Part shown: positions 31,769 through 41,056 of the stretch, piece by piece | Layout of the letters: every line of letters starts with the position of its first letter | How positions within the stretch are numbered: position 1 is the first letter of the stretch | NCBI RefSeq assembly: GCF_902728235.1 | Contig: NZ_CACVBO010000001.1 | Coordinates: 1,116,001-1,180,000, forward strand | Length of the DNA: 64,000 bases | Origin: Lentimonas sp. CC4 | GTDB taxonomy: Bacteria; Verrucomicrobiota; Verrucomicrobiia; Opitutales; Coraliomargaritaceae | Reading direction: 5' to 3' | The notes under the pieces: model-generated | What the model saw: only the letters and a program-made list of their open reading frames with translations | The model's database searches: none | What the model was told of the DNA's origin: nothing | Made by a program: the position numbers and the translations under genes

Positions 31769-33328
31769 TTAGTAAACGTTGGTCGTTTCTTGGCTGATGA
31801 TCGGCTCGCTGAGGAAGTCCGCGCTGAAGTTCATCGACGCGCGTCCTGGGCCGATCTTGGCACCTTCAGCGGTGATGCTGAGAGTCGTGTCCTTGCCCGG
31901 CTCCAGTGTGGTGCGTGGGAAGGTGACGGTCTGGCCGTTGATCGTGCCTTGTGCATCGCCTGCGACAGCGACTGGCTTCACGGAATCATTGAATGTCACC
32001 GTGACTGTGCCGGTGACGGGCTCGAATTTACCTTGGTTGCTGACTTTGATCTCGTAGATCGTTTCTTCCTTCACGCGGACAGGATCCTTGGTATCGGTGA
32101 TGGAGACGGTCACACCAGGAACTGCGAGCCAGTTGGTAGTCACTGCGTCGCTGGCTTCGAGGCCATTCTCGGTCAGCACTTTGACGGTGTTAGTCGATTT
32201 GCCCTTACGAGTGGCGGCGATCTCGGTGGTGATGAGTTGGCTGGCACCTGCTGGGAGATTTGGAATCATCCAGCCGATTGCGTCGCCGCTGACGCGACCG
32301 CGGCCGTTGTCAGATACTGAGCTGCCCTTTGGCAGGATGTCGGTGATGCGGACATTGGTGAGGTCGGTATCACCAGTGTTTTCGATCGTAATATTAAACA
32401 CGACTGGTTTGAAGACGTAGGCTTCGGCGGGGCCAGTCTTACGAATACGGATGCCAGACTGCACGACCGTGATCGGTGTGCTGCTTTCGCCGGCGACGGC
32501 GGGGCCACCGTCATACGTCGCGGTGGCGTGGTTGCGGAACTCACCTTGAGCGATGGCTTTGGCGCTGTATTCGACGACGCGGGTTTCGCCCGGTGTGATG
32601 GTGCCGATCTCTTGGCGAAGTGTGGTGGTCGGCTCGAATGCCTTGGGAAGTTTATCGGTCACGACGACGCCTGTAGCATCAGCCGAGCCGTTGTTGGTAA
32701 CGGTAACCGTCCAAGTAGCGATTTCGCCGAGTTCGATACTCGCGGGGCCTTGCTTGATGACTTCTAGTTTTGGTTGGCCAGAAAAGAGGTTCAGGCAGAA
32801 TGCGTTATCGACCGATACGGTGGAGCAAATTTGGTGGTCGCCTTCGCGGGTGGGGCTGACGGTGACGTCGATGTTTTGAGTCTTACCCTGCTTCATTGAA
32901 GGGAAGACCCAAGAAGCGTTGTTGCCTGAGAGCGATGCGCTCGGGGTGGCGGACTTAAATTGGATGCCAGCTGGGATCGTTTCGGTCACGCGCACGGTGC
33001 TGACGTCTTCGAGGGCCTGGATTTGAATGCGGTATTTGATGGAGCCACCAACGGAGGCGGACTCGATCACACGCTTCGAGACTTTGATTTGGTTGCTCTT
33101 AAAGATAACATCGGAATCGCCACGAGTGGCAACATGCTTGGGAGCAGGCTTCGCGGCTACGGACGTTTTAGCGGGAGCCGCTTGCCATTGCGTTTTAGCT
33201 GGTTGAGCTGGCTGCGCTGGGGCGGTGTAGCCGCGGTCCACTTGAGTGGGAGCGGGAGTTTGGCAACCAGTGAACGCGAAAGTGGCAAAGCCAAGAATTA
33301 AGGTAAGGGTGGATAGAAGGCGATTCAT
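31769..33328 (-). CDS. OmcB-like lipoprotein with DUF11 (conserved repeat) domains
   Basis: A 519-residue envelope protein. The N-terminus ends in a lipobox (AFTGC, lipid-bearing C22), followed by an Ala/Pro/Gln/Lys-rich linker to about residue 68. The rest consists of four or five Ig-like DUF11 repeats, each with the pattern W-x-V-x-V-x-N-x-G...V-V-x-D-x-L-P: TVTVTNNGSADATGVVVTDKLP, NITIENTGDTDLTNVRITDILP and a shorter IKVSNQGKFEPV. The arrangement resembles the chlamydial 60-kDa protein OmcB, but there are only two Cys beyond the lipobox. Probably a structural protein at the outer membrane. Confidence 0.82.
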   Translation of the reverse strand: MNRLLSTLTLILGFATFAFTGCQTPAPTQVDRGYTAPAQPAQPAKTQWQAAPAKTSVAAKPAPKHVATRGDSDVIFKSNQIKVSKRVIESASVGGSIKYRIQIQALEDVSTVRVTETIPAGIQFKSATPSASLSGNNASWVFPSMKQGKTQNIDVTVSPTREGDHQICSTVSVDNAFCLNLFSGQPKLEVIKQGPASIELGEIATWTVTVTNNGSADATGVVVTDKLPKAFEPTTTLRQEIGTITPGETRVVEYSAKAIAQGEFRNHATATYDGGPAVAGESSTPITVVQSGIRIRKTGPAEAYVFKPVVFNITIENTGDTDLTNVRITDILPKGSSVSDNGRGRVSGDAIGWMIPNLPAGASQLITTEIAATRKGKSTNTVKVLTENGLEASDAVTTNWLAVPGVTVSITDTKDPVRVKEETIYEIKVSNQGKFEPVTGTVTVTFNDSVKPVAVAGDAQGTINGQTVTFPRTTLEPGKDTTLSITAEGAKIGPGRASMNFSADFLSEPIISQETTNVY

Positions 33329-33384
33329 GCCTACGTTCTAACGCATTGTGATAACATGTAAAGCACTAGAGCGCGGGGAGTGTC

Positions 33385-33411
33385 GTAGAAGCGGCATCTT
33401 GCCGCTTAGGT
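33385..33411. repeat. agaagcggcatcttgccgctt hairpin
   Basis: A short stem (aagcggca / tgccgctt) 3' of the small membrane-protein gene and upstream of the lipoprotein gene, belonging to the agtagaagcgg family seen at 26923, 26995 and 29326. Confidence 0.6.
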
Positions 33412-33870
33412 TTAGAGTATCAATACGGCAAATCCACCAATCAGCCCAACGACGCCGCCGAAAATGATGTGACCGACGAGATGGAGTAGGCCTTGTTCGA
33501 GGGTGGCTTTGCGGTATTCTTCGATGGGGTGCCGCTCGCTGGCGTAAAACATGAGCATGTAGCTCATGATCAGGCCATGAAAAAATCCGAACCCGAGTCC
33601 TAGGAATATAGAATAGGGTAATGCGAGCGCATGCATGGCATTCATGATGAGAAAATAGATGATGCCAAATAGCACACCGGAGGCACTATGTATGGCGGTG
33701 CCGAGGCTGATTGCATTTTCGGTGCTGCCAGTGAAATAGCTGCCGAGCGCTCGCACCATGTCGACGCGTTGACTGTAGGCGGTGCTGACGGCGCGCATGA
33801 AGCAGTTCATCGCGAATGCACCCACTAATCCGCTTAAGGCTCCTAATACAATGACAGCTAATAGACTCAT
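33412..33870 (-). CDS. Hypothetical four-helix membrane protein
   Basis: A 152-residue protein with about four membrane segments: LLAVIVLGALSGLVGAFAMN, ISLGTAIHSASGVLFGIIYF, IFLGLGFGFFHGLIMSYMLM and LLHLVGHIIFGGVVGLIGG. His residues lie near the helix ends. I do not recognise a family with known function. It is likely monocistronic. Confidence 0.7.
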   Translation of the reverse strand: MSLLAVIVLGALSGLVGAFAMNCFMRAVSTAYSQRVDMVRALGSYFTGSTENAISLGTAIHSASGVLFGIIYFLIMNAMHALALPYSIFLGLGFGFFHGLIMSYMLMFYASERHPIEEYRKATLEQGLLHLVGHIIFGGVVGLIGGFAVLIL

Positions 33871-33966
33871 AATTTTTCCTTAAGTATTACTTTAGCACAG
33901 CTTATAGGTTTTTAAAGAGACGCGGTCACTTTCTGGGGTGATTGGCCGCACTCGCGACGTGTCAGC

Positions 33967-34428
33967 GTAGCTTTTGCGAACTCGCGAATGCGGTTTCGGT
34001 TTGTGCAGTGTGTGCGGGCCGAGGCTCTGCGGTCGAAATGAGTTCCTCATTCCGCTACGCCCGGATTTTGTAGCGGATCGGCGAATGCCGTTTCGATCAG
34101 TGCAGTGTGCGCGTGCTGAGGCTCTGTGGCCGAAATGAGTTCCTCATTCCGCTACACTCGGATTTGTAGCGGAACCCGCGAATGCCGTTTCGATCAGTGC
34201 AGTGTGCGCGTGCTGAGGCTCAGCAGTCGAAATGAGTTCCTCATTCCGCTACACCCGGATTTTGTAGCGGATCCGCGAATGCGGTTTCGATCAGTGCAGT
34301 GTGCGCGTGCTGAGGCTCAGCAGTCGAAATGAGTTCCTCATTCCGCTACACCCGGATTTTGTAGCGGATCCGCGAATGCGGTTTCGATCAGTGCAGTGTG
34401 CGCGTGCTGAGGCTCAGCAGTCGAAATG
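33967..34428. repeat. Array 3 of hairpin units (4 full copies plus a hybrid end)
   Basis: Units at about 33967-34058, 34070-34155, 34166-34252, 34264-34349 and the left part of a fifth from 34361. Arms vary (gatcggcg, gaacccgcg, gatccgcg) while GTAGCGGA/TCCGCTAC ends and cgtgctgaggctc cores persist. The last unit switches at about 34428 into ttcgctaaagctacgc, which resembles the end of the other hairpin type at 24976. The array fills most of the gene-free stretch 33871-34492. Confidence 0.9.
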
Positions 34429-34492
34429 GCGTTCAGTCTTCGCTAAAGCTACGCCATGACACGTCGCCAGTCCGTTACGGTGCACTTTCTGC

Positions 34493-35512
34493 CTAAAACA
34501 ATTCGCCTTGGGGCGCGTCTTTTACTTTTTCCACCTCGGGCTCATCGTCGTCGTGCAGATGTCTCGGTGCTTTGCCTACATTCTGCGAGAGCGATTCCTC
34601 GCATTCATCCACGATGTTGTTGCAGATCTGACGCACGTGCATGCGTAGCCATTTCGCAGTGGTGCTGTTCTCAGTGTAGTCGGCGGGGCCGTAGGCGTGA
34701 ATGCGGCCGGCGTGGAGGAGCGCGTCGTTCTGCGCAAATTCGGCTTCGCTGTCGGGGTTGAAGACTGCATAGGCTTTGCCGCCGTTGCTCTTAACCACTG
34801 AAAATACGGGCACATCGCTCGGGCCGTCGGCTGTGTAGATCATCCGGTCGATGGGGATACGGCGGTCGACGCGCGACATCGAGGCGTTCACGTCAATCTG
34901 CGGGTTCTTGTTGCTGCCTTTGTTGATCTCGAAGATGAAGCGCGTCTTGATGGTGTTGTCGACAATCGCGCCGATTTGGCTGATCTCGAACTCCATGTGT
35001 AGCGGCAGTTCGTTTTGATTGGAAAAATTCGGTGGTAGGGGGGCTTCGATAAATTCGCAGCCGAAGATGCCGTCCACATGTGGCGCGATGCTGCTGCCGC
35101 GGATCATTTCAGCGATGCCGGTGCTGATGATATAGTGCTCCAGCGTGATGTTGTGCTTGCGGTATTCAGGGCGTGATTGGACGACCTCCTTGAGCTGATC
35201 GAAAAGATCGGGGAGGCCTGGGTAGAAAACTAACTCTTTGCCCAGTTCCCGTAGGCGTTGATTGGTCAGCCCCTTGAGGCAGCCGTTTTTTACAAAACTG
35301 AGCAGGTGGTTGAGATAAATCGTGTCGTGAGAGACACGGGATCCGCGCTGAGCGTAGATTTCTGGTAGCTGGTTGACCTCTTTCCAGAAGGCGTCTTCGT
35401 CAATTCCATAGGCTTCGAAGATGGGTGCTTGCATGTAGCCAGGGATCAGGGTCTTGTCGAAGTCCCAGATGCAGGCGACACTATTTTGGCGGTGGAGATT
35501 TTTTTTCGTCAT
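34493..35512 (-). CDS. HAD-family hydrolase
   Basis: A 339-residue protein. Motif I is [17 protein letters not shown] (nucleophile D19, acid D21 approximately), a helical cap follows (25-100), [13 protein letters not shown] is motif II, and [27 protein letters not shown] is motif III/IV with D-x-x-D. It resembles PSP-like phosphatases. The C-terminus (about 290-339) is acidic ([10 protein letters not shown]). The substrate is unknown. Its start is 72 bp from that of the divergent prfA gene. Confidence 0.8.
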   Translation of the reverse strand: MTKKNLHRQNSVACIWDFDKTLIPGYMQAPIFEAYGIDEDAFWKEVNQLPEIYAQRGSRVSHDTIYLNHLLSFVKNGCLKGLTNQRLRELGKELVFYPGLPDLFDQLKEVVQSRPEYRKHNITLEHYIISTGIAEMIRGSSIAPHVDGIFGCEFIEAPLPPNFSNQNELPLHMEFEISQIGAIVDNTIKTRFIFEINKGSNKNPQIDVNASMSRVDRRIPIDRMIYTADGPSDVPVFSVVKSNGGKAYAVFNPDSEAEFAQNDALLHAGRIHAYGPADYTENSTTAKWLRMHVRQICNNIVDECEESLSQNVGKAPRHLHDDDEPEVEKVKDAPQGELF

Positions 35513-35584
35513 TGCAGGCAGGTCTCGACTGTTGTCAGCTACTCGCTTTTCTGCAACGCATTAAAGAAATCATCCACTGGTTAT

Positions 35585-36673
35585 ATGCATAAAATTCCTG
35601 ATATCGCACCGTTCCGCGCCAAGCTTGCTAACTTGGACGCTCAAATCGCTGAGCCTAATTTCTATTCTGATCAACGCCGCGCTGCTGAAGTCGGCCGCGA
35701 GCATCAGCGCGTCACCAGTCTGATCGAGAAATTTGAGGCTTTTAATGCAGCCAATAAAGCGATCGCTGAAAATGAGGCGATGATCGCAGATAAAGAGACC
35801 GATGAGGAGATCCGCGAAATGGCGGAAGAAGAGCTCGTCGAGCTTCGTGGTCAGATCGAGACCTTGGAAAACGAAGTGCTGCGTGCGATGATCCCACCTG
35901 ATCCGACTGATAGTCGTAACTCCGTGATGGAAATCCGCGGTGGTGCCGGCGGTGATGAAGCCAATATTTTTGCGGGCGATCTCTTCCGCATGTATAGTCG
36001 TTACGCAGAGCGTCGCGGCTGGAAGGTCGAAGTAATGAGCACGAGCTTGGCCGATACCGGCGGCTACCGTGAAATCATCTTCAATATGACGGGGGAAGAT
36101 GCTTACAAATATTTGAAGTTCGAGAGCGGTGTGCACCGTGTCCAGCGCGTGCCAGTCACCGAAACGCAAGGCCGTATCCACACCTCGACTGCTACGGTGG
36201 CTGTGCTACCGGAAGCGGAAGAAGTGGATATCGAGATTCGTCCACAGGATTTGGATATTGCGACCATGCGTGCGTCTGGTGCAGGTGGTCAGCACGTCAA
36301 CACGACTGACTCCGCTGTGATGATGACCCACATACCAACGGGGGTGACCGTGTATTGCGCAGACGAACGCTCGCAGATCAAGAATCGTGCCAAAGCTTTG
36401 ACGGTGATGCGCTCTCGTTTGCTCAAAGCAAAAGAGGATGAGGAACATGCGAAATACGCTGCCGAGCGTAAGGGGCAGATTGGCACTGGCGACCGTTCGG
36501 AGCGTATCCGCACCTATAACTATCCGCAAGGTCGTCTCACGGATCATCGTATCGGACTGAGTCTTTCCTTGCCGTCAGTGATTGATGGCGATCTTGGCGA
36601 TGTGATCGATGGTCTGCAAAATTATGACTACGACGCCCGTATTCAGAATTTGTTGAAGTCACAGGAGGTGTAA
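35585..36673 (+). CDS. prfA: Peptide chain release factor 1
   Basis: A 362-residue release factor that reads UAA and UAG. The tripeptide anticodon region is [20 protein letters not shown] (P-V-T), and the catalytic loop [13 protein letters not shown] has GGQ at 234-236, whose Gln is methylated by PrmC. The length fits RF1. ATG 35585 gives the canonical N-terminus; a longer frame upstream overlaps the divergent gene. PrmC follows 98 bp downstream. Confidence 0.97.
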   Translation: MHKIPDIAPFRAKLANLDAQIAEPNFYSDQRRAAEVGREHQRVTSLIEKFEAFNAANKAIAENEAMIADKETDEEIREMAEEELVELRGQIETLENEVLRAMIPPDPTDSRNSVMEIRGGAGGDEANIFAGDLFRMYSRYAERRGWKVEVMSTSLADTGGYREIIFNMTGEDAYKYLKFESGVHRVQRVPVTETQGRIHTSTATVAVLPEAEEVDIEIRPQDLDIATMRASGAGGQHVNTTDSAVMMTHIPTGVTVYCADERSQIKNRAKALTVMRSRLLKAKEDEEHAKYAAERKGQIGTGDRSERIRTYNYPQGRLTDHRIGLSLSLPSVIDGDLGDVIDGLQNYDYDARIQNLLKSQEV

Positions 36674-36750
36674 GAGGGCTGAGAGCTGAGACTTGAGGGC
36701 TGAGAGCTGAGACTTGAGAGTTGAGAGTTGAGAGCTGAGAGTAGAGACCT
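36674..36750. repeat. Heptamer word array (gagagct / gagactt / gagagtt)
   Basis: About 11 consecutive 7-bp units of the form gagNNNt in exact register fill most of the gap between prfA and prmC. Confidence 0.92.
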
Positions 36751-36771
36751 GAAAATAAATAGAACGCACGG

Positions 36772-37626
36772 ATGTCATTATTAACCATACGCGAAATCAA
36801 GGAGCGCACGGAGGCTTTCTTTAAGTCCAAGGGTGTGCCGAATGCGCGATTGGATACAGATACACTGATAGCGCATTCGCTCGGGATGAAACGGCTGGAG
36901 TTGTATCTCGATCTCGACCGACCGCTGACGGAAGCACAGCTCGTTGAGCTGCGCCCGCTAGTCAAGCGCCGAGCTGATCGCGAGCCGCTGCAATACATTG
37001 TCGGCACGGTCGATTTTTGTGACATGGAGCTGAAGGTGGACCCGCGGGCGTTGATTCCACGCTACGAGACCGAGGAATTGGTGGAGCTCGTGTGCGAGGC
37101 ATTAACTGAAACGCCTAACGCAATTTTAGATTTAGGAACTGGAAGTGGCGCGTTAGCTTTAGCGTTCGCCAATAAGTATCCTGAGGCGGCAGTGGATGCC
37201 GTTGATTTCAGTGCTGAAGCGCTTTCGCTCGCAAAGGAGAACGTCGTTGCACAAGGACTGGATGCCCGCGTTACGCTACACGAGGGCAGCTGGTTGTGTC
37301 CTTTGGGACTAGGTGAGGAGCGTTACGACCTGATCGTCTCGAACCCCCCGTATTTGACAGAGGAAGAAATGACGACTGCCGAGCCGGAAGTCGTCGCGCA
37401 CGAGCCACATGGTGCACTCGTTTCCGGAGCCGATGGCTTGGATGACCTGCGCCTGATTTTTAAAGACGCCGCTGCGCATTTGAAGCCCGGCGGTTTGCTC
37501 GCCTTAGAGACGGGCATTGCGCAAACCGAAACCTTGAACGCACTCTGCGAGGCAGCAGGCCTGAAGGGGGAGAGCCTCGAAGACCTGTCCGGGCGTCCGC
37601 GGTTTTATTTCGCGAGGAAGGGCTAG
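36772..37626 (+). CDS. prmC: Peptide chain release factor glutamine methyltransferase
   Basis: A 284-residue methyltransferase that modifies the GGQ glutamine of release factors. The N-terminal helical domain (1-85) includes RREPLQYI-like [16 protein letters not shown]; the SAM loop is [17 protein letters not shown]; the catalytic NPPY motif is at 191-194 ([13 protein letters not shown]). Gene order after prfA is the conserved bacterial pairing. Confidence 0.96.
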   Translation: MSLLTIREIKERTEAFFKSKGVPNARLDTDTLIAHSLGMKRLELYLDLDRPLTEAQLVELRPLVKRRADREPLQYIVGTVDFCDMELKVDPRALIPRYETEELVELVCEALTETPNAILDLGTGSGALALAFANKYPEAAVDAVDFSAEALSLAKENVVAQGLDARVTLHEGSWLCPLGLGEERYDLIVSNPPYLTEEEMTTAEPEVVAHEPHGALVSGADGLDDLRLIFKDAAAHLKPGGLLALETGIAQTETLNALCEAAGLKGESLEDLSGRPRFYFARKG

Positions 37627-37693
37627 CGTTGCAAAAGCGGTAGTGCGGTGAAAATTCCGACCGCGCCTGAACACTTGTAACGAGTTCAGGCAA

Positions 37694-37906
37694 TAATACC
37701 AACATGCGACTAAAACTGGTAAAAAGGTTTAACCGCAGAGATCGCTGAGTGCGCCGAGGAGATGGGGAGGGCTGCGTGAAATGCTCTGCGTCAGCTCTCG
37801 GCGTGCTCTGCGATCTCTGCGGTTAACAAATACAGCTGAAAAGTATTCACAGTGGTCTTCCCTTCGATGGCTAGATACTACCAGTTTTAGTCGCATGTTG
37901 GTATTA
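37694..37906. mobile_element. 213-bp MITE-like element with 28-bp perfect terminal inverted repeats
   Basis: Bases 37694-37721 and 37879-37906 are exact reverse complements (starting taataccaacatgcg). The interior holds a second palindrome of the common AACCGCAGAGATCGC type (37729-37828). No transposase is encoded and no clear target duplication was seen. It ends within a minus-strand open frame that reads protein-like on the right side (see 37907). Confidence 0.85.
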
Positions 37907-38082
37907 GACCACACCTCACTCAGCCTGGGTTGCCAGTCCTCCACGATGTGGCGATTGTATGGTTTATTGCCGTTTGCGTAATATGGGAATTGTTCTGCCA
38001 AATGTGCGTTGTTGATGGTTCGTCTCAGAGCCTCCAATGAGCATCGCCTTTGACTTTGTGCAGTTGGAGAAGTTGCAAGCAT
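37907..38082 (-). pseudogene. Possible gene remnant interrupted by the MITE-like element
   Basis: The minus strand reads SLEALRRTINNAHLAEQFPY and YNRHIVEDWQPRLSEVW before entering the inverted-repeat element at 37906. The composition is protein-like, but no family was recognised and no continuation was found on the other side. An alternative 71-codon frame on the plus strand (38037-38252) overlaps its start. Confidence 0.3.
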
Positions 38083-38252
38083 CCACTGGAAATGTCGAAG
38101 AACCGTATTCTAACGACGCTTTTAAGGATCAACTGCAGGGCCCGACGCAGTGCTTAGAATTGAAACCACTCGCTTCCGGCTTCTTTGCACTACGCCGTGA
38201 CGAGTCGCTAGAGGACATTGAGATCACAGAGGCGCTGTTGTCTTGGCGGTAG
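38037..38252 (+). CDS. Possible small hypothetical protein
   Basis: A 71-residue frame, MSIAFDFVQLEKLQASTGNV to ESLEDIEITEALLSWR, acidic and without membrane segments. No family was recognised. It lies just before the terminator at 38281 and could be a remnant. Its start overlaps the minus-strand remnant, so at most one of the two is real there. Confidence 0.3.
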   Translation: MSIAFDFVQLEKLQASTGNVEEPYSNDAFKDQLQGPTQCLELKPLASGFFALRRDESLEDIEITEALLSWR

Positions 38253-38280
38253 CGGTTCCGAATCGCCCGACCTGACCAAT

Positions 38281-38306
38281 AAAAAACCCCGGCGAACCGG
38301 GGTTTT
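38281..38306 (-). terminator. Terminator of the FecR-like gene (bidirectional)
   Basis: The stem ccccgg / ccgggg closes a tetraloop that reads ttcg on the minus strand. It has aaaaaa on the left and tttt on the right, and lies 32 bp past the minus-strand stop codon at 38338. Confidence 0.9.
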
Positions 38307-38337
38307 GAAAAGAGATGACTAAAAGCTTTATTTACCT

Positions 38338-39144
38338 TTAACCCTCTGGGCTGATTAACTCCACGTCTTCTGCATCCGGATCTGTATCAGTTTCAATGAT
38401 AATGGTTGGAAGACCGGCATGTGGCGGGATGTTCTTCACGAAATTAACGATTTCCTTGAAGTAAGGGTCGTTCTCGGAGAGGCGAACGATGATGCTATGT
38501 GCTGGTGGGACCGCGTATGTGTCCGGGTTTTTGGCGCCAGGGGCGAATCCAACGGTGCTGACGTTGCCACGACCAAATTCGACCGTTCCAGCGACACGAG
38601 AAATGAGGTCGACTTTGCCGTCCTTATTTTGAACGAAGAAGACCAGTTCGCCGCGAATTGAATCGAAATAAAGTCCCATCACGAAGTTAGTGCCACGGAT
38701 CGCAGCGGTGCCGAGCGGAGATTCGACGAAGAATTCGGAGCCTGGGCGAAGCTTTTTGACGTGTCCGGAGACTTTACCGTAGCTCAGTTCAAGCAATGCT
38801 TGTGACTTGCTTGGGTCCGCTTGGAGTTGCTCGTAGCTTTTATTGCCGCTGAAGGCATCTTGCGTGAGCTCAGCGATTTTTAGGCTAGAGTCTGCTTCTA
38901 CGACGAGTTCAGAACCGTTGGAGAAAACGAGGAGTGCGTTGCTCAATCCTGTGGTGGTGACGCTGTCGCCTTGCTTGAGGATTGTGCCGACTGTGAGCGG
39001 CGTTTCGACACCATCTTCGGCGTGGCTCGTGACCGTGCCTGTCACACTCAGCACTTTAGCGCTGGCGAGTTGGGCTGCATTAATTGTGAGGGCGCTTAAG
39101 CCGAAGAGGGCAAGCAGCACAAGATAGAAGCGGGTGTTTTTCAT
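38338..39144 (-). CDS. FecR-domain secreted protein
   Basis: A 268-residue protein with a signal peptide (MKNTRFYLVLLALFGLSALTINA). Residues 27-150 are a FecR domain: VLSVTGTVTSHAEDG, LTVGTILKQGDSVTTTGLSNALLVFSNGSELVVE, and FFVESPLGTAAIRGTNFVMG. Unlike FecR regulators of TonB systems it has no cytoplasmic part and no adjacent sigma factor, so it is probably a periplasmic domain protein of unknown role. The C-terminus is acidic (ETDTDPDAEDVE). Confidence 0.85.
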   Translation of the reverse strand: MKNTRFYLVLLALFGLSALTINAAQLASAKVLSVTGTVTSHAEDGVETPLTVGTILKQGDSVTTTGLSNALLVFSNGSELVVEADSSLKIAELTQDAFSGNKSYEQLQADPSKSQALLELSYGKVSGHVKKLRPGSEFFVESPLGTAAIRGTNFVMGLYFDSIRGELVFFVQNKDGKVDLISRVAGTVEFGRGNVSTVGFAPGAKNPDTYAVPPAHSIIVRLSENDPYFKEIVNFVKNIPPHAGLPTIIIETDTDPDAEDVELISPEG

Positions 39145-39537
39145 AATAAAGTAATGTGGAAACAGATGGTTTAACTACTGCAACCTATTTTTTATCGCGT
39201 TTTATTCAAGCTTTTTCCATGTGGAATTCTACGATGGCTACCTTGACTCACGTGTAACCATCATTTGAGCGCTTTTGTCGTGCATACGCACCGCCTCATG
39301 GGGCAGCTGTCAGAGGGTGTTCAGTCGTGTTGCCTTGCCTGAAGTCGTCGCCAAACTGTCCGCGTGTTTCCTCGTTTGTTTCTTCACTGGCCCAGAGGGC
39401 ACTCAGTTCGACAAGCTCAGTCACCCCTTCGGGACCAAGTCGGCAGACCTCCCAGACCATCTACGCGCTACTCGCGCTCCGTCAGCTTTTCCACTTTTCA
39501 GCTTTCAGCATTTAAGTTTTTCAGCTTTGCTCCTGAA
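39145..39537. other. Gene-free stretch upstream of hisA with a dispersed repeat
   Basis: The left half should hold the FecR gene promoter. At 39380-39484 is one copy of a 60-105 bp dispersed repeat (cactggcccagagggcactc ... ctactcgcgctccgtc), with a ttcgacaagctcag insertion. From 39485 to 39530 a ttttcagctttcagcattt word repeat runs up to the hisA start. Confidence 0.7.
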
Positions 39538-40314
39538 ATGACTCTATTCCGTCCCTGTATCGATCTTCACGCTGGTAAGGTAAAACAAATCGTTGGCGGC
39601 ACTTTAAGCGATGACGGTGCTGGCCTACAGACGAACTTTGAGAGCGATCGCCCAGCAGGCTATTATGGGCATCTCTATCAGAAGGATGCACTCGTAGGTG
39701 GGCACGTGATTAAGCTCGGGCCTGACAATGACGCCGCCGCTCGTGAAGCGTTGGCGGCATATCCGCGCGGTCTGCAAATTGGCGGCGGGATTCATCGCGA
39801 GAATGCTGCGAGTTGGCTGCAGGCGGGCGCGAGCCATGTGATCGTGACCTCGTGGCTATTTGATAAAGACGGCCATTTTCGGCCAGAGCGCTTAGATGCG
39901 CTGGTTGCTGAAGTGGGCAAGGAACGCTTGGTGCTCGACTTAAGTTGCCGTGCAGACGGGGATGGTTGGATCGTGGCCATGAATCGCTGGCAGACACCGA
40001 CCGATCTGCTAGTAGATGCGGGGACGCTCAATGACCTGGCGTATTCGTGTGACGAATTTCTGATTCACGCCGCGGATGTTGAAGGCAAATGCGAAGGGAT
40101 TGATACGCGATTAGTCGAGTTTCTCGGAGCGCATGCAACGATTCCGGTCACATATGCTGGAGGCGTGCACGCCTTTGAGGATTTGCAAAGCGTCCAGGAT
40201 CTAAGTGCTGGTAAAGTCGATCTCACGATCGGCAGCGCACTCGACCTCTTCGGGGGTAACAAAGTGCGCTATGAAGACTGCGTTGCCTGGAATCGAGAGC
40301 ACGCGAGTTGTTAG
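39538..40314 (+). CDS. hisA: ProFAR isomerase of the eukaryotic (HIS6) type
   Basis: A 258-residue TIM-barrel enzyme of histidine synthesis that isomerises ProFAR to PRFAR. The sequence follows yeast/plant HIS6 and not the usual bacterial HisA: FRPCIDLHAGKVKQIVGGTL, HVIKLGPDNDAAAREAL, LQIGGGIHRENA, VIVTSWLFDKDGHF, WIVAMNRWQT, EFLIHAADVEGKC and KVDLTIGSALDLFGGN. The first Asp in CIDLH and the Asp in HAADVEG are the likely catalytic pair. ATG 39538 gives the canonical start; the longer frame upstream is repeat DNA. No other his gene is nearby. Confidence 0.9.
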   Translation: MTLFRPCIDLHAGKVKQIVGGTLSDDGAGLQTNFESDRPAGYYGHLYQKDALVGGHVIKLGPDNDAAAREALAAYPRGLQIGGGIHRENAASWLQAGASHVIVTSWLFDKDGHFRPERLDALVAEVGKERLVLDLSCRADGDGWIVAMNRWQTPTDLLVDAGTLNDLAYSCDEFLIHAADVEGKCEGIDTRLVEFLGAHATIPVTYAGGVHAFEDLQSVQDLSAGKVDLTIGSALDLFGGNKVRYEDCVAWNREHASC

Positions 40315-40450
40315 TTGAGTGTTGTTCGTTGAGTGTTGTTTGTTGTTGCTTGACCGAGATCCTTTTTAGTTGCGTCGCAGTAACCAGCCCTCAGCCCCTC
40401 AACCCCTCAACCCCTCAGCTCTCAGCTCTCAGCTCTCAGCTCTCTTTTAG
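40315..40450. repeat. Word arrays (gttgttxgttgagt; ctcaacccctcagctctcag)
   Basis: Two blocks lie between hisA and the small membrane-protein gene: 40315-40355 (gtgttgttcgttgagtgttg type) and 40381-40445 (octamers cctcaacc changing to heptamers tcagctc, about eight units). Confidence 0.85.
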
Positions 40451-40540
40451 AGTTGGCAAACACTGAAAGGCTAGACATTCCAGTCCATCTTCTTTGACGC
40501 ACAGTGCTTTAAAGACTCCTAAAACTTTTTATCTTTCTTT

Positions 40541-40810
40541 ATGGAACTTCTGGATGTTGGTTTCGCTATTCTCCTTATTAAAATCGTCATTTGCGTGATG
40601 CCTGGCGTGCTCGGTATTTTCTTTATTGCGAGTTCAGAGGAGACAAAGCGTGGTATGCGCAGCGCTCTATGTAATCAGTTGTTCGGAATCAGTAATGTGA
40701 TTCCGTATCCTAAATTTGCCCGGTTTCTGTATATTTCCGGCACGATCTTGCTCTTTATTAGCATCACGTTGAGCTGGTTCCTCCTTTTACGGAGTTTCTT
40801 TGAGGGCTGA
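40541..40810 (+). CDS. Hypothetical small membrane protein
   Basis: An 89-residue protein with two hydrophobic helices (FAILLIKIVICVMPGVLGIFFI and YISGTILLFISITLSWFLLL) joined by a charged loop (SSEETKRGMRS). No family was recognised. A gagggctgagggctgag word array starts right at its stop codon and runs to about 40835. Confidence 0.6.
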   Translation: MELLDVGFAILLIKIVICVMPGVLGIFFIASSEETKRGMRSALCNQLFGISNVIPYPKFARFLYISGTILLFISITLSWFLLLRSFFEG

Positions 40811-41006
40811 GGGCTGAGGGCTGAGAGGTGAGAGGAATACTGTGCGGAATTTAAAGAAAACGGCAGCACAAGCAGCCGATCCTACTTAACCACTCATCTG
40901 CGTTGTTCCGCTTTAACCATTGCGTGAGCTTTGCTCGTTACTCGACAGATTTTCAGTCAGTTCGCTTTGTTCAAAAAAACTTGAACAAAAAGTATTTGCC
41001 TGATCT

Positions 41007-41056
41007 TATCAACCCCTCAACCCCTCAACCCCTCAACCCCTCAACCCCTCAACCCC
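41007..41056. repeat. Octamer word array (tcaacccc)
   Basis: Six nearly perfect tcaacccc copies end immediately at the TTG start codon of the GbsR-like gene, occupying its ribosome-binding site region. Confidence 0.95.
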
